A stretch of 64,000 nt of DNA from Corynebacterium canis (GTDB taxonomy: Bacteria; Actinomycetota; Actinomycetes; Mycobacteriales; Mycobacteriaceae), in contig NZ_CP047080.1 in the NCBI RefSeq assembly GCF_030408595.1, forward strand, positions 1,385,247 to 1,449,246. Reading direction: 5' to 3'. This document shows, one piece after another, positions 55,110-64,000 of the stretch (position 1 is its first letter; each line of letters starts with the position of its first letter). The notes below the pieces were generated by a model. The model was not told the origin of the DNA, searched no databases, and was given only the letters and a program-made list of their open reading frames with translations. Made by a program: the position numbers and the translations under genes.

Positions 55110-56684
55110 CGCCGCGGTCGGTGTTTCTTCCGCTGCGGGTTCGGCGGGCTTCGGCTTGCGGGAGTTGCTGCTGCGGCGCGCGACCGCGATCAGCAAGATG
55201 ATGCCGCACAATAGGAACACCAATGAGCGCGGCAGAAGCGGCAGGATCGGGTAGTCTAATTCGAAGACTTTCAAGGTGCTGGCGGCAATAAACAGCATGG
55301 CCAATTTGATATCGGTCGGGTGCTTGAGTTTGGTGAACCCCGTGAGCACGAGCGCGCCGATGGTCAACCACAGCACGGTCACGAAAACGTGGCTGTATTC
55401 GAATGCCAGGTTGCCGCCCAGGGCCTTGGCCAGCGGCACGAACGAAATCATAAAGGCGTGCAGGCTCAAGGCGAATAGTGCGATGCGGGCGGGCGTGGGC
55501 AGCGGCGCGGGATTACGCAGCGCCCAGACGCACCCGGCGAGGCTCGCCAAGATTGCCACGCCCAGCATCGCTTCCATGGGGGCGGAAAAGAAGCCATCAT
55601 TGTGGGAAAGCGCGGACAAGGTCAACGGGCCGGTAAGGAATAGCGTGGCCAGCGCCCAGCACACCAGCGGGGTAAGCGCCGACTTATTCCGGGCAAACCA
55701 GAAGAAGAAAACGATGCAGCTGGGGAGGAACACCCAGATCGGGGACGGCTGGTCGAAATCGTTCACCAAGAGCATCAGCAATGGCAACGGTGTCACGCTC
55801 CACGCGAAAAGCTGCAGGTTGGCGGTGTCGGGCCGGGGCCGCACGAATTGGGTCAAGGCTACCCACGCCACGCAGAGTGCGAAGGCGGCCCAGCCGCTCA
55901 GGCGGGTGTCGTCCCACAGCGGGCAGGCAACAAAGATCAATATGGCGGGGGCGATACCGCCGCATGCGAGGTAGGTGGTTGTGAGCATGCTGCGATCCCA
56001 GTGCGTCAGCAGGATCAGCGCGGCCGCGAACGTAAGTGCCCATATTTCGCCGGGGAAGGCTGCAGGGCTGAACGGTAGTTCGGCCATGACCAGCCCGAGC
56101 GCAAGTATCGCGGACGCGTGTAGCCGCGTGGTGTCCCAATGCTGCCCAAAGCTTGTGAGCGCGATCAGGAGCACGCCAACTATGGTGCCCGGAAGCGGCA
56201 GGAATTCCGGGGCGAACGTCTGGTATTGCGTCAGAAACGCGAGGAACATATATCCGAGAAGGATGGTGGTTATCGGCGCTTTCCACAGCCTGCCGATGCC
56301 GAAGAAACAGGCGACGAGCAGGGTAAAAGCGGCAGCACCGAGCCAGCCCGGCCACCATTTGTAGATCGCTATCATCGAATAGATCACGAGTGCGAGCGTC
56401 GCGGCGGCGGTCACCAGCACGCCGCTGGTTACCACGGGCAGCGTGCCCCGCATGTGCAGCAGCAACGCGAAGCCCAGGAAGATAAAGCCGAGCAGGGTGG
56501 CGGCGAGCACCCGCATGAGAGGCGTGATAAAGCTTAGGTCCGCGACCAGCGACACTAGGTATCCGGCGCCGACGATCGTGATCACAGCGCCAAAGATCGC
56601 CAAGATTTGGATCACGGTGCGCTCGTTCGCCCACCAGGGTTGCTGTTGCGGCGGTGGCCCCGCGAATTGCTGGTTCGAATTCAT
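55083..56684 (-). CDS. DUF2339 multi-pass membrane protein
   Basis: A 533-residue very hydrophobic protein with about 14 or more predicted helices, beginning QQQPWWANERTVIQILAIFGAVITIVG and ending with a short basic/acidic cytoplasmic tail (RRSSNSRKPKPAEPAAEE). The pattern fits DUF2339 (function unknown; integral membrane). The start ATG overlaps the stop of the upstream paralogue (ATGA). Its last codons lie within the duplicated uvrA-tail repeat, so ancestrally it overlapped uvrA tail-to-tail. Confidence 0.8.
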   Translation of the reverse strand: MNSNQQFAGPPPQQQPWWANERTVIQILAIFGAVITIVGAGYLVSLVADLSFITPLMRVLAATLLGFIFLGFALLLHMRGTLPVVTSGVLVTAAATLALVIYSMIAIYKWWPGWLGAAAFTLLVACFFGIGRLWKAPITTILLGYMFLAFLTQYQTFAPEFLPLPGTIVGVLLIALTSFGQHWDTTRLHASAILALGLVMAELPFSPAAFPGEIWALTFAAALILLTHWDRSMLTTTYLACGGIAPAILIFVACPLWDDTRLSGWAAFALCVAWVALTQFVRPRPDTANLQLFAWSVTPLPLLMLLVNDFDQPSPIWVFLPSCIVFFFWFARNKSALTPLVCWALATLFLTGPLTLSALSHNDGFFSAPMEAMLGVAILASLAGCVWALRNPAPLPTPARIALFALSLHAFMISFVPLAKALGGNLAFEYSHVFVTVLWLTIGALVLTGFTKLKHPTDIKLAMLFIAASTLKVFELDYPILPLLPRSLVFLLCGIILLIAVARRSSNSRKPKPAEPAAEETPTAAAVGELSRQ

Positions 56685-58573
56685 TTTTGAACCCCCTGTC
56701 CGGGATACGTGGGCGCGCCACCGACCGGCGGGTACTGCCCCTGCGGATACTGCGGCGGCGGATATTGCCCCTGCGGATACTGCGGCGGCGGATACGCGTG
56801 GCGTTGATTCGAATTGTTGTGCGCGAAGTGCTTACTGCGCCGCGTCGCAATGATGAGCAGGATAATGCCGGAGATAAGGAACGCTGCGATGCGTGGCAAC
56901 CCCGTGAGCGTGGACATATCCAAGAACACCAGTTTGAGCGTTCCGGCGATCGCAAGTGTAATTCCCACACCAAGTGAGGCGCGTTGCGGAAGTTTCGAAT
57001 GCCCCAGCAGGATCCACCCAGAGGCGAAGATCCACGAAATGGAAATCAGCGCGTGGCCGACGAGGTAGCCCAACCACATGGTGGGGTCGCCGGCGAGCGC
57101 GGCGCCGATAAACGTCGCCGTGGTCACCACCGCGAGCGTCGAATAGTGCAGCCCCAGCAGCGCCAAGAGAAACGCAACTACGTTCGGTAGCGCGGTGAGC
57201 GATTTGCGGTGCCACAAAGCCACGGACAGCACCACAAACAGCAGGAAAGCGATGGTTACCGAGTTCGTGGAAGTCAGCCACAGCGGCCGTTTCAGCATGA
57301 CGGAACTGTGCATCGGCGACACCATGTACAGCGACACCAGCGACCATGATGCCCACACCACCCAATGCTCGCGTTGTTCGGAAATCCATGCGATTGCCGC
57401 CGCGAACACCAGCAGGAACACCCACGGCACCATGTGGCTTTGCAAAACGCTTGTCGACGGCGTGTTTAGCACAACGCCGACGAAACCCAGCGGGAGCCAT
57501 GTCAATGCCAACGTTTCGGACCATTGGGTGACATCCGATTGCCGCAGATAAGCGATCATCGCCCAGCCGAACGTAATGCCGACCAAGATCCAGGCGATCC
57601 AGCCCGTCGAGGTGGCCCCGAAGCCGAAAAACAGCACCGTTGAGCTCACGAACAAACCAACGAATTGGAAGGTGCGTTGGGAGATATTCCGATCGAAAAA
57701 CACGATGCCTACAAGGATCGCCAGGGCGATCGCTTGCGGTAGGCCTTCCACGCGAATATCACTGCCCACCAGCGGGCCCTGCAGCGTGTCCCCAATAGCC
57801 ACCCCGATCAGCACAAAACTGCCGCCTGCAATGCGGGCGTGTTGCCAATGAGTGCCCCGCACCAACGCGAGCAACGCCAGCCCCGTGAATGCGCTGAGGA
57901 AAACCGCGTCGTCGAGAAGCGAGTCGATGACAACCGTGGAAATCAGCGACACGGCGCCGACCAAAATAACGTAACTTTGGTGCTGCCACGCGCGGCCAAT
58001 GCCCAAATACGCGGCGGTCAGCGCCGTAAACAAAGCGAGCGTGACCCACTCCGAAAGCCAACCGTACGTAAAAGCGGACACCAATAATGTGATGCACAGG
58101 ACCGCCGCCGAGGTGCCCAACATCCCGCAAATGGCCACCGGATGCATGCGCCTGCGGTGCAGCCAAGCCGCAACGCCCAAGAGGATGAAACCTAAGATCG
58201 TGCCAAGGAGTACGCGGGTGGGCGGCTCAAGCGCAAAGAACTCCGGGAAATTCACCACAAAGAAAAACGCGCCAATAACGGTGAGCAATCCGCCCAGCGC
58301 CGCTAACGAGCGCAGGATCATTCGTTCCCGATCCCACCATGGGACATGCGGCTTGAGAACCGCACGGTAATTGGCGGCGGCCTGCGGGAATCGCTGCGTT
58401 CCAATCGTTCCGCTTGGGGCGGGGCGCGGGACCGGCAGCGGGGGAGTGAGAAGAACGACGGGGTCGCGCGCACGCACGCTCGCTAACGGTGGGCCGAGGA
58501 TCGGCAACGGGATCGTTGAGTACCGCTGAACATGGTTTTGTGTTGCGGTGTTCTCAGCTTTGGGGCGTTCCAT
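56681..58573 (-). CDS. DUF2339 multi-pass membrane protein (upstream paralogue)
   Basis: A 630-residue protein, similar in layout to the downstream gene: a soluble N-terminus of about 80 residues, then VPWWDRERMILRSLAALGGLLTVIGAFFF and many helices, ending LISGIILLIIATRRSK. A Tyr/Pro/Gln-rich tail with repeated YPPPQYPQGQ follows, encoded by an approximately 30-base tandem repeat at 56730-56795. The two genes share PWW..ER(T/M)(V/I)..L and RI(A)AFL-type motifs, so they derive from a duplication. The proline-rich tail could bind partners, as in other actinobacterial membrane proteins; this is an inference. Confidence 0.8.
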   Translation of the reverse strand: MERPKAENTATQNHVQRYSTIPLPILGPPLASVRARDPVVLLTPPLPVPRPAPSGTIGTQRFPQAAANYRAVLKPHVPWWDRERMILRSLAALGGLLTVIGAFFFVVNFPEFFALEPPTRVLLGTILGFILLGVAAWLHRRRMHPVAICGMLGTSAAVLCITLLVSAFTYGWLSEWVTLALFTALTAAYLGIGRAWQHQSYVILVGAVSLISTVVIDSLLDDAVFLSAFTGLALLALVRGTHWQHARIAGGSFVLIGVAIGDTLQGPLVGSDIRVEGLPQAIALAILVGIVFFDRNISQRTFQFVGLFVSSTVLFFGFGATSTGWIAWILVGITFGWAMIAYLRQSDVTQWSETLALTWLPLGFVGVVLNTPSTSVLQSHMVPWVFLLVFAAAIAWISEQREHWVVWASWSLVSLYMVSPMHSSVMLKRPLWLTSTNSVTIAFLLFVVLSVALWHRKSLTALPNVVAFLLALLGLHYSTLAVVTTATFIGAALAGDPTMWLGYLVGHALISISWIFASGWILLGHSKLPQRASLGVGITLAIAGTLKLVFLDMSTLTGLPRIAAFLISGIILLIIATRRSKHFAHNNSNQRHAYPPPQYPQGQYPPPQYPQGQYPPVGGAPTYPGQGVQK

Positions 58574-59012
58574 AAATCAATAGTGTAGGGGGTACTCAGT
58601 AACAATGGGAGCAATGAAAGCTTGGGGCAGTGCAATTTGCAGTGGGGGGATTTGCCCTGTTTGCGGGCGTCAAATGTGATTTATGGTGGGCGCAATTTAC
58701 CGTGGGTGCCAATTCAGGTGGGTCTTATTTTGTGTCCAGCTTTCATCTGTGTTACCTTGTCAGCACTACCGCCTCATTACATTTTGTATGAGGCCGCAAG
58801 TGGAGGTCCCTCCCACCAGAGGCCGTCGGGCATTCCGGCTGGATCATGGTAACAACGCAAAGCATCACCACGGTATAGTGGCTGCTGTTTTTCACGGAGA
58901 TCTCCCGTTCGCTTGCAAGGTGAACGGGTTTTTGTCGTGTGTTGGTGGAGCGGGCAGCCGGTTGCGGTGCGGTATGCACACATTACCCATCCGCTGCGAC
59001 TTAGGAGTACCC
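58574..59012 (+). other. infC leader and divergent promoter region
   Basis: 439 bases without a gene. TTGTCA near 58756 with TACATT about 15 bases on is a possible promoter. The transcript would have a leader of about 230 bases ending in a terminator-like hairpin (58904-58933) and the Shine-Dalgarno AGGAG at 59003-59007. This layout is expected of an attenuated ribosomal-protein/IF3 operon. Confidence 0.5.
58896..58933 (+). promoter_or_regulatory. Putative attenuator in infC operon leader
   Basis: CCCGTTC (58904-58910) pairs with GAACGGG (58922-58928), followed by T5: an intrinsic terminator inside the leader, about 80 bases before infC. The palindrome GGAGATCTCC (58896-58905) overlaps its 5' arm and could form a competing structure. 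Control by L20 or IF3, as in other bacteria, is an inference. Confidence 0.6.
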
Positions 59013-59534
59013 ATCAGCGCTGAAGCTCGCATTAATGAGCGTATCCGTGTCCCCGAGGTTCGCCTCGTAGGGCCGGGTGGTGAGCAGGTTGGCATCGTTC
59101 GTATTGAAGATGCCCGAAAGCTCGCATACGACGCAGACCTAGACCTCGTTGAGGTCGCCCCCAACGCGAAACCCCCGGTCTGCAAGATCATGGATTACGG
59201 AAAGTTCAAATACGAGGCCGCGCAGAAGGCGCGTGAGGCTCGTAAGAACCAGCAACAGACTGTGGTCAAGGAGCAGAAACTTCGTCCCAAGATCGATGAT
59301 CACGATTATGAGACGAAGAAGGGTAATGTGATCCGGTTCCTGGAGAAAGGCTCCAAGGTTAAGGTCACCATTATGTTCCGTGGCCGTGAGCAATCGCGTC
59401 CCGAACTTGGTTTCCGTCTTCTGGACCGACTCGCGCAGGACGTCGCTGAATACGGCGTCGTAGAGACGAAGGCCAAGCAAGACGGGCGGAATATGACGAT
59501 GGTCATTGGCCCGTTGCGTAAAGGCAAGAAGTAA
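59013..59534 (+). CDS. infC: Translation initiation factor IF-3 (ATC start)
   Basis: IF-3 prevents premature 50S joining and monitors start-codon selection. The 173 residues match actinobacterial IF-3 ([69 protein letters not shown]). The family start (MSAEAR) aligns with ATC 59013, which has AGGAG five bases upstream. No ATG/GTG/TTG exists at that place; the next in-frame ATG upstream (58975) adds 13 residues without a good ribosome site. A rare AUU/AUC-type start is a known autoregulatory device of infC. First gene of infC-rpmI-rplT. Confidence 0.93.
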   Translation: MSAEARINERIRVPEVRLVGPGGEQVGIVRIEDARKLAYDADLDLVEVAPNAKPPVCKIMDYGKFKYEAAQKAREARKNQQQTVVKEQKLRPKIDDHDYETKKGNVIRFLEKGSKVKVTIMFRGREQSRPELGFRLLDRLAQDVAEYGVVETKAKQDGRNMTMVIGPLRKGKK

Positions 59535-59572
59535 ATACCTCATAAGTTTCAAGTTTCAAGGACACTCATCTC

Positions 59573-59767
59573 ATGAAGCAGAAGACCCACAAGGGCACCG
59601 CCAAGCGCGTGAAGGTCACCGGCTCCGGCAAACTCCGTCGCGAGAGGGCTAATCGCCGTCACCTCCTTGAGGGCAAGCCCTCCACCCGCACTCGTCGCCT
59701 GAAGGGCACTGCCGATGTCGATAAGGCTGATGTGAAGCGCGTGAAGCGCTTGCTCGGCAAGGCTTAA
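59573..59767 (+). CDS. rpmI: 50S ribosomal protein L35
   Basis: A 64-residue basic protein: MKQKTHKGTAKRVKVTGSG, the RANRRHLLE segment, and KRVKRLLGKA at the end, all standard for L35. It is 38 bases after infC. Codon bias is strong. Confidence 0.97.
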   Translation: MKQKTHKGTAKRVKVTGSGKLRRERANRRHLLEGKPSTRTRRLKGTADVDKADVKRVKRLLGKA

Positions 59768-59827
59768 GATACGGCCCACGCCCGTCATCCCCTCTACCCC
59801 CGAAGACTGTATTAAGGAAGTACCACC

Positions 59828-60211
59828 GTGGCACGTGTCAAGCGGTCCCTCAACGCCAAGAAGAAGCGTCGCACAATCCTCAAATCTGCAAAGGGTTACC
59901 GCGGCCAGCGCTCCCGCCTTTACCGCAAGGCCAAGGAGCAGTGGCTGCACTCCATGACTTACTCTTACCGCGATCGTCGCGCCCGTAAGAGCGAGTTCCG
60001 CAAGCTGTGGATCCAGCGCATCAACGCAGCTGCCCGCATGAACGATATCACCTACAACCGCCTCATCCAGGGCCTGCGTCTCGCCGGCATCGAGGTGGAT
60101 CGCAAGATCCTAGCGGAGCTGGCTGTCAATGACTTCGCCGCGTTCTCCGCGATCTGCGAGGCGGCAAAGGCCGCACTTCCGGCCGATGTCAACGCGCCGA
60201 AGGCCGCCTAG
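59828..60211 (+). CDS. rplT: 50S ribosomal protein L20
   Basis: A 127-residue rRNA-binding protein with the long basic N-terminal helix ([38 protein letters not shown]) and globular C-terminal domain ([19 protein letters not shown]). GGAAGTACC lies before the GTG/ATG region, start ATG-equivalent GTG 59828. L20 is the usual repressor of this operon in other bacteria. A terminator follows. Confidence 0.97.
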   Translation: MARVKRSLNAKKKRRTILKSAKGYRGQRSRLYRKAKEQWLHSMTYSYRDRRARKSEFRKLWIQRINAAARMNDITYNRLIQGLRLAGIEVDRKILAELAVNDFAAFSAICEAAKAALPADVNAPKAA

Positions 60212-60243
60212 CATTCTCGCTGGACTGCCGTAGTTTTTCTATT

Positions 60244-60275
60244 ACCCCCTTGGTGCCGCGCATCTTGGGGGTTTT
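60244..60275 (+). terminator. Terminator of infC-rpmI-rplT operon
   Basis: ACCCCC pairs with GGGGGT(T), with an inner GC-rich loop, followed by TTTTCG, 33 bases after the rplT stop. Confidence 0.85.
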
Positions 60276-60369
60276 CGCTCGCGTTGGGGCGTGTTGTATG
60301 ACTAAGCTGTTCATTTATTGTCTGTAGACTAGAACAGACGTTGAGTCCTAGGGAGATGAGCGAAACACT

Positions 60370-60846
60370 ATGACAAATCCTTTCGGTGAAGTCCACTACG
60401 ATAAGGACGGCTTGCCGATTCAGCATCCGCAGGCGCAACCGAACCCGTACGCTGATCCGTTCTCGCAGCCGCAGCAGGCGTACATGAATCCCATGACCAA
60501 TATGCCGATTCCGCCGCAGCAGCCGCAGCAGTTCGCGAACGTACCCATGCAATACGGTGCGGTTTCTCCGATGGCGGTAAATGCGGTGCCGAAGCAGTGG
60601 ATCGTCGCCGTGTTGCTTGCGTTTTTCCTTGGTCCCTGGGGCGCCCATAACTTCTACTTGGGTTACACCCAGAAGGCGTGGCTTCAGTTCGGGCTGTTTG
60701 TTGGTGGCATTATCACCTCGTTCTTGTTTATTGGCGTGATTCCGATGGCGGCCGTGAGCATTTGGGCGTTTATTGAGTTCATTATGTTGCTGATCGGCAG
60801 CAGCCCGTACGATCGTGACGGGCAAGGGCTTCCGCTGCAAAAGTAG
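60370..60846 (+). CDS. TM2 domain protein with Pro/Gln-rich N-terminus
   Basis: A 158-residue membrane protein: a cytoplasmic or exposed N-terminal stretch of about 75 residues rich in Pro, Gln, Asn, Met (NPYADPFSQPQQAYMNP), then a TM2 domain with two helices (QWIVAVLLAFFLGPWGAHNFYLG; FGLFVGGIITSFLFIGVIP) and a third hydrophobic segment. The function of TM2 proteins in bacteria is unknown. The following gene is a shorter paralogue. Confidence 0.8.
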   Translation: MTNPFGEVHYDKDGLPIQHPQAQPNPYADPFSQPQQAYMNPMTNMPIPPQQPQQFANVPMQYGAVSPMAVNAVPKQWIVAVLLAFFLGPWGAHNFYLGYTQKAWLQFGLFVGGIITSFLFIGVIPMAAVSIWAFIEFIMLLIGSSPYDRDGQGLPLQK

Positions 60847-60956
60847 GGCGTTACAAGTGCGTGAAGGTGCGGTAAAGATTTTTTACGCACCCTCGCCTTT
60901 GCGCATTGCTGTTACTAATGTTTATTTCAGTACCCTACTGGTATTGGAGTAAACCA

Positions 60957-61295
60957 ATGATGTTGACCGCGCCATCTTCAGCAACGCGTCAAGTAACCGA
61001 CTCGCAAGATTCGGGCGCGCCCGTGCGCTGGCGGGTCACGGTCCTCTTCGCGGTGTTTACCGGCCTGTGTGGGGGCCATAATTTTTATCTGGGGTATCCG
61101 CAACGGGGGTTTGTGCAATTGGGTTTGCTGGTCGCGGGGATTGCCACGTTCGCTTCCGGCCTGGGGTTGGTATTGCTGACCATGCTGGCCCTGTGGGTGC
61201 TGGCGGAGCTGGTGTTGTTATTGGCTCGGGTCGCGCCGTATTCCTGTGATGCGCAGGGCTATATCGTGGTGAGCCCGGCCGCCGCATACTGCTAG
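60957..61295 (+). CDS. TM2 domain protein (short paralogue)
   Basis: 112 residues from ATG 60957 (ATG 60960 also possible; the frame is open from 60906 without a ribosome site). The TM2 core 'TVLFAVFTGLCGGHNFYLGYPQRGFVQLG' parallels that of the preceding gene (GPWGAHNFYLGYTQKAWLQFG), so a local duplication is likely. It ends ten bases before the RNA methyltransferase gene. Confidence 0.75.
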   Translation: MMLTAPSSATRQVTDSQDSGAPVRWRVTVLFAVFTGLCGGHNFYLGYPQRGFVQLGLLVAGIATFASGLGLVLLTMLALWVLAELVLLLARVAPYSCDAQGYIVVSPAAAYC

Positions 61296-61305
61296 CCTTA
61301 ATCGC

Positions 61306-63223
<1,918 letters not shown>

Positions 63224-63260
63224 CCCCACCCCGCGTTACTATCAGGAGTTTTCCCAAAAA

Positions 63261-64000
63261 ATGTTCATCGCTCAAAGCTGGTTAACGGGGTTATTGCAGC
63301 GGGCAAACCCCGGCTGGTCCGTCACCCCGGAAGAACTCGACGCGGGCTTTATCCGCGTTGGCTTCGAAACCGAAGGCTACGCGCCGTTGCCCGAAACCAC
63401 CGGCCCGCTGGTCATTGGCCGCGTGGAATCAATCGAAGAATTGACCGAGTTTAAAAAGCCGATCCGGCATTGCATGGTCAATGTTGGCGATGCGAACGGC
63501 ACCGGCGAATTGCAATCCATTATCTGCGGGGCGCGTAACTTTACCGAGGGTTCCACCGTGGTGGTGTGCCTGCCGGGGACCGTGCTGCCGGGTGGTTTCG
63601 CCATTTCCGCGCGTGAAACATATGGGCGGATGTCCGCAGGTATGATCTGCTCCGCGGCCGAGCTTGGTATGACGGAAAAGCAGAACGCCGGGATTATTAC
63701 GTTGGATGCTTCCGTCGGCGAGCCGGGTACGGATGCCCGCGCGATCCTCGGCCTAGACGATACTGTTTTCGAGGTGAATATTACGCCGGACCGGGGTTAT
63801 GCATTGTCCCTGCGCGGCCTGGCACGCGAACTGGCGTCCGCATTCGAGCTTGACTTTATTGACCCCGCCGCGCAGCGTGTTGATCTTCCCACCAACTCCG
63901 CCGCCGAGCTGATCCCCGTGACTTTGGGAGCGGAAACGAAGGCCCGCCGCTTTGGTTTGCGCAGCGTCACCGGCGTGGACCCGCAGGCGGAGACGCCGTT
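63261..64000 (+). CDS. pheT: Phenylalanine--tRNA ligase beta subunit (3'-truncated by window edge)
   Basis: The start MFIAQSWLTGLLQRANPGWS at ATG 63261, with AGGAG about 12 bases upstream, runs open to the window end (246 codons). Visible are the OB-fold tRNA-binding (EMAP-like) domain (IRHCMVNVGDANGTGELQSI, VVCLPGTVLPGGFAISA), the B1 region SYGRMSAGMICS-type (ETYGRMSAGMICSAAELG) and the B3/4 editing-domain beginning (FEVNITPDRGYALSLRGLAREL). The catalytic-like B6-B7 domains and C-terminal anticodon domain lie outside the window. 37 bases separate it from pheS. Confidence 0.95.
   Translation, partial: MFIAQSWLTGLLQRANPGWSVTPEELDAGFIRVGFETEGYAPLPETTGPLVIGRVESIEELTEFKKPIRHCMVNVGDANGTGELQSIICGARNFTEGSTVVVCLPGTVLPGGFAISARETYGRMSAGMICSAAELGMTEKQNAGIITLDASVGEPGTDARAILGLDDTVFEVNITPDRGYALSLRGLARELASAFELDFIDPAAQRVDLPTNSAAELIPVTLGAETKARRFGLRSVTGVDPQAETP

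Overview
The window is chromosomal DNA of a high-GC Gram-positive bacterium, almost certainly a Corynebacterium. The evidence is the order leuD / Nudix / gpsA / ddl / DUF3515 / thiL / ung / DAK2 / recG / small biotinyl protein / rsmD / coaD, which parallels the mycobacterial leuD-mutT1-gpdA2-ddl-thiL-ung-recG-rsmD-coaD region. A complete glucose-type PTS permease (PtsG), rpsA-coaE-uvrB, a HelD helicase and the infC-rpmI-rplT and pheST blocks support it. The species cannot be fixed from the sequence alone.

Layout: 1-12.7 kb is a dense housekeeping block (leucine synthesis, phospholipid precursor, peptidoglycan D-Ala-D-Ala, thiamine, uracil repair, RecG, rRNA methylation, CoA synthesis). One A+T-rich hypothetical gene sits inside it. 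12.7-26.8 kb is accessory: a NarL-type two-component system, an A+T-rich surface-protein candidate, an HxlR regulator facing a quinone oxidoreductase gene, an ABC-2 (BcrAB-like) transporter operon, a polar amino-acid uptake ABC operon and a DUF368 polyprenyl-phosphate transporter. 26.8-28.3 kb has no convincing gene and holds a dense array of an 8-base motif (AGGCAGAT/ATCTGCCT) in two related units of about 330 bp. A related inverted copy lies at 15.1 kb. 28.3-31.2 kb has a nuclease-like protein, a HIRAN-like/TM2 fusion and a tRNA. 31.2-44.3 kb is polA, a lipoprotein, a methyltransferase, rpsA, ptsG, coaE, uvrB and a universal stress protein. 44.8-51.6 kb is helD, a DoxX-like protein, an MBL hydrolase and uvrA. 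51.6-55.1 kb is a foreign cassette. 55.1-58.6 kb holds two overlapping DUF2339 membrane-protein genes. 58.6-64 kb is the infC operon, two TM2 proteins, a SpoU-type RNA methyltransferase, pheS and the start of pheT.

Two insertion sequences can be resolved to the base. An IS5-type element (18110-18999, target TAG) splits a quinone oxidoreductase gene that stands beside its probable HxlR/QorR-type regulator. An IS3-type element (53125-54455, target CCT) splits an HNH/DUF222 (13E12-type) gene near its 5' end. Removing either IS plus one target copy restores one continuous reading frame (333 and 521 codons), so both hits look recent. The HNH cassette is itself flanked by direct copies (101 and 95 bp) of the uvrA 3' end. 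This suggests it entered between uvrA and the convergent DUF2339 gene with duplication of the shared 3' tail.

Other points worth following: a tandemly duplicated DUF3515 protein; a Nudix protein whose phosphatase-like half lacks the catalytic His; a free-standing biotinyl domain with an altered Lys motif; a tRNA with a CAA (Leu) anticodon but a short variable loop; and infC apparently starting at ATC behind a leader with a terminator-like hairpin.
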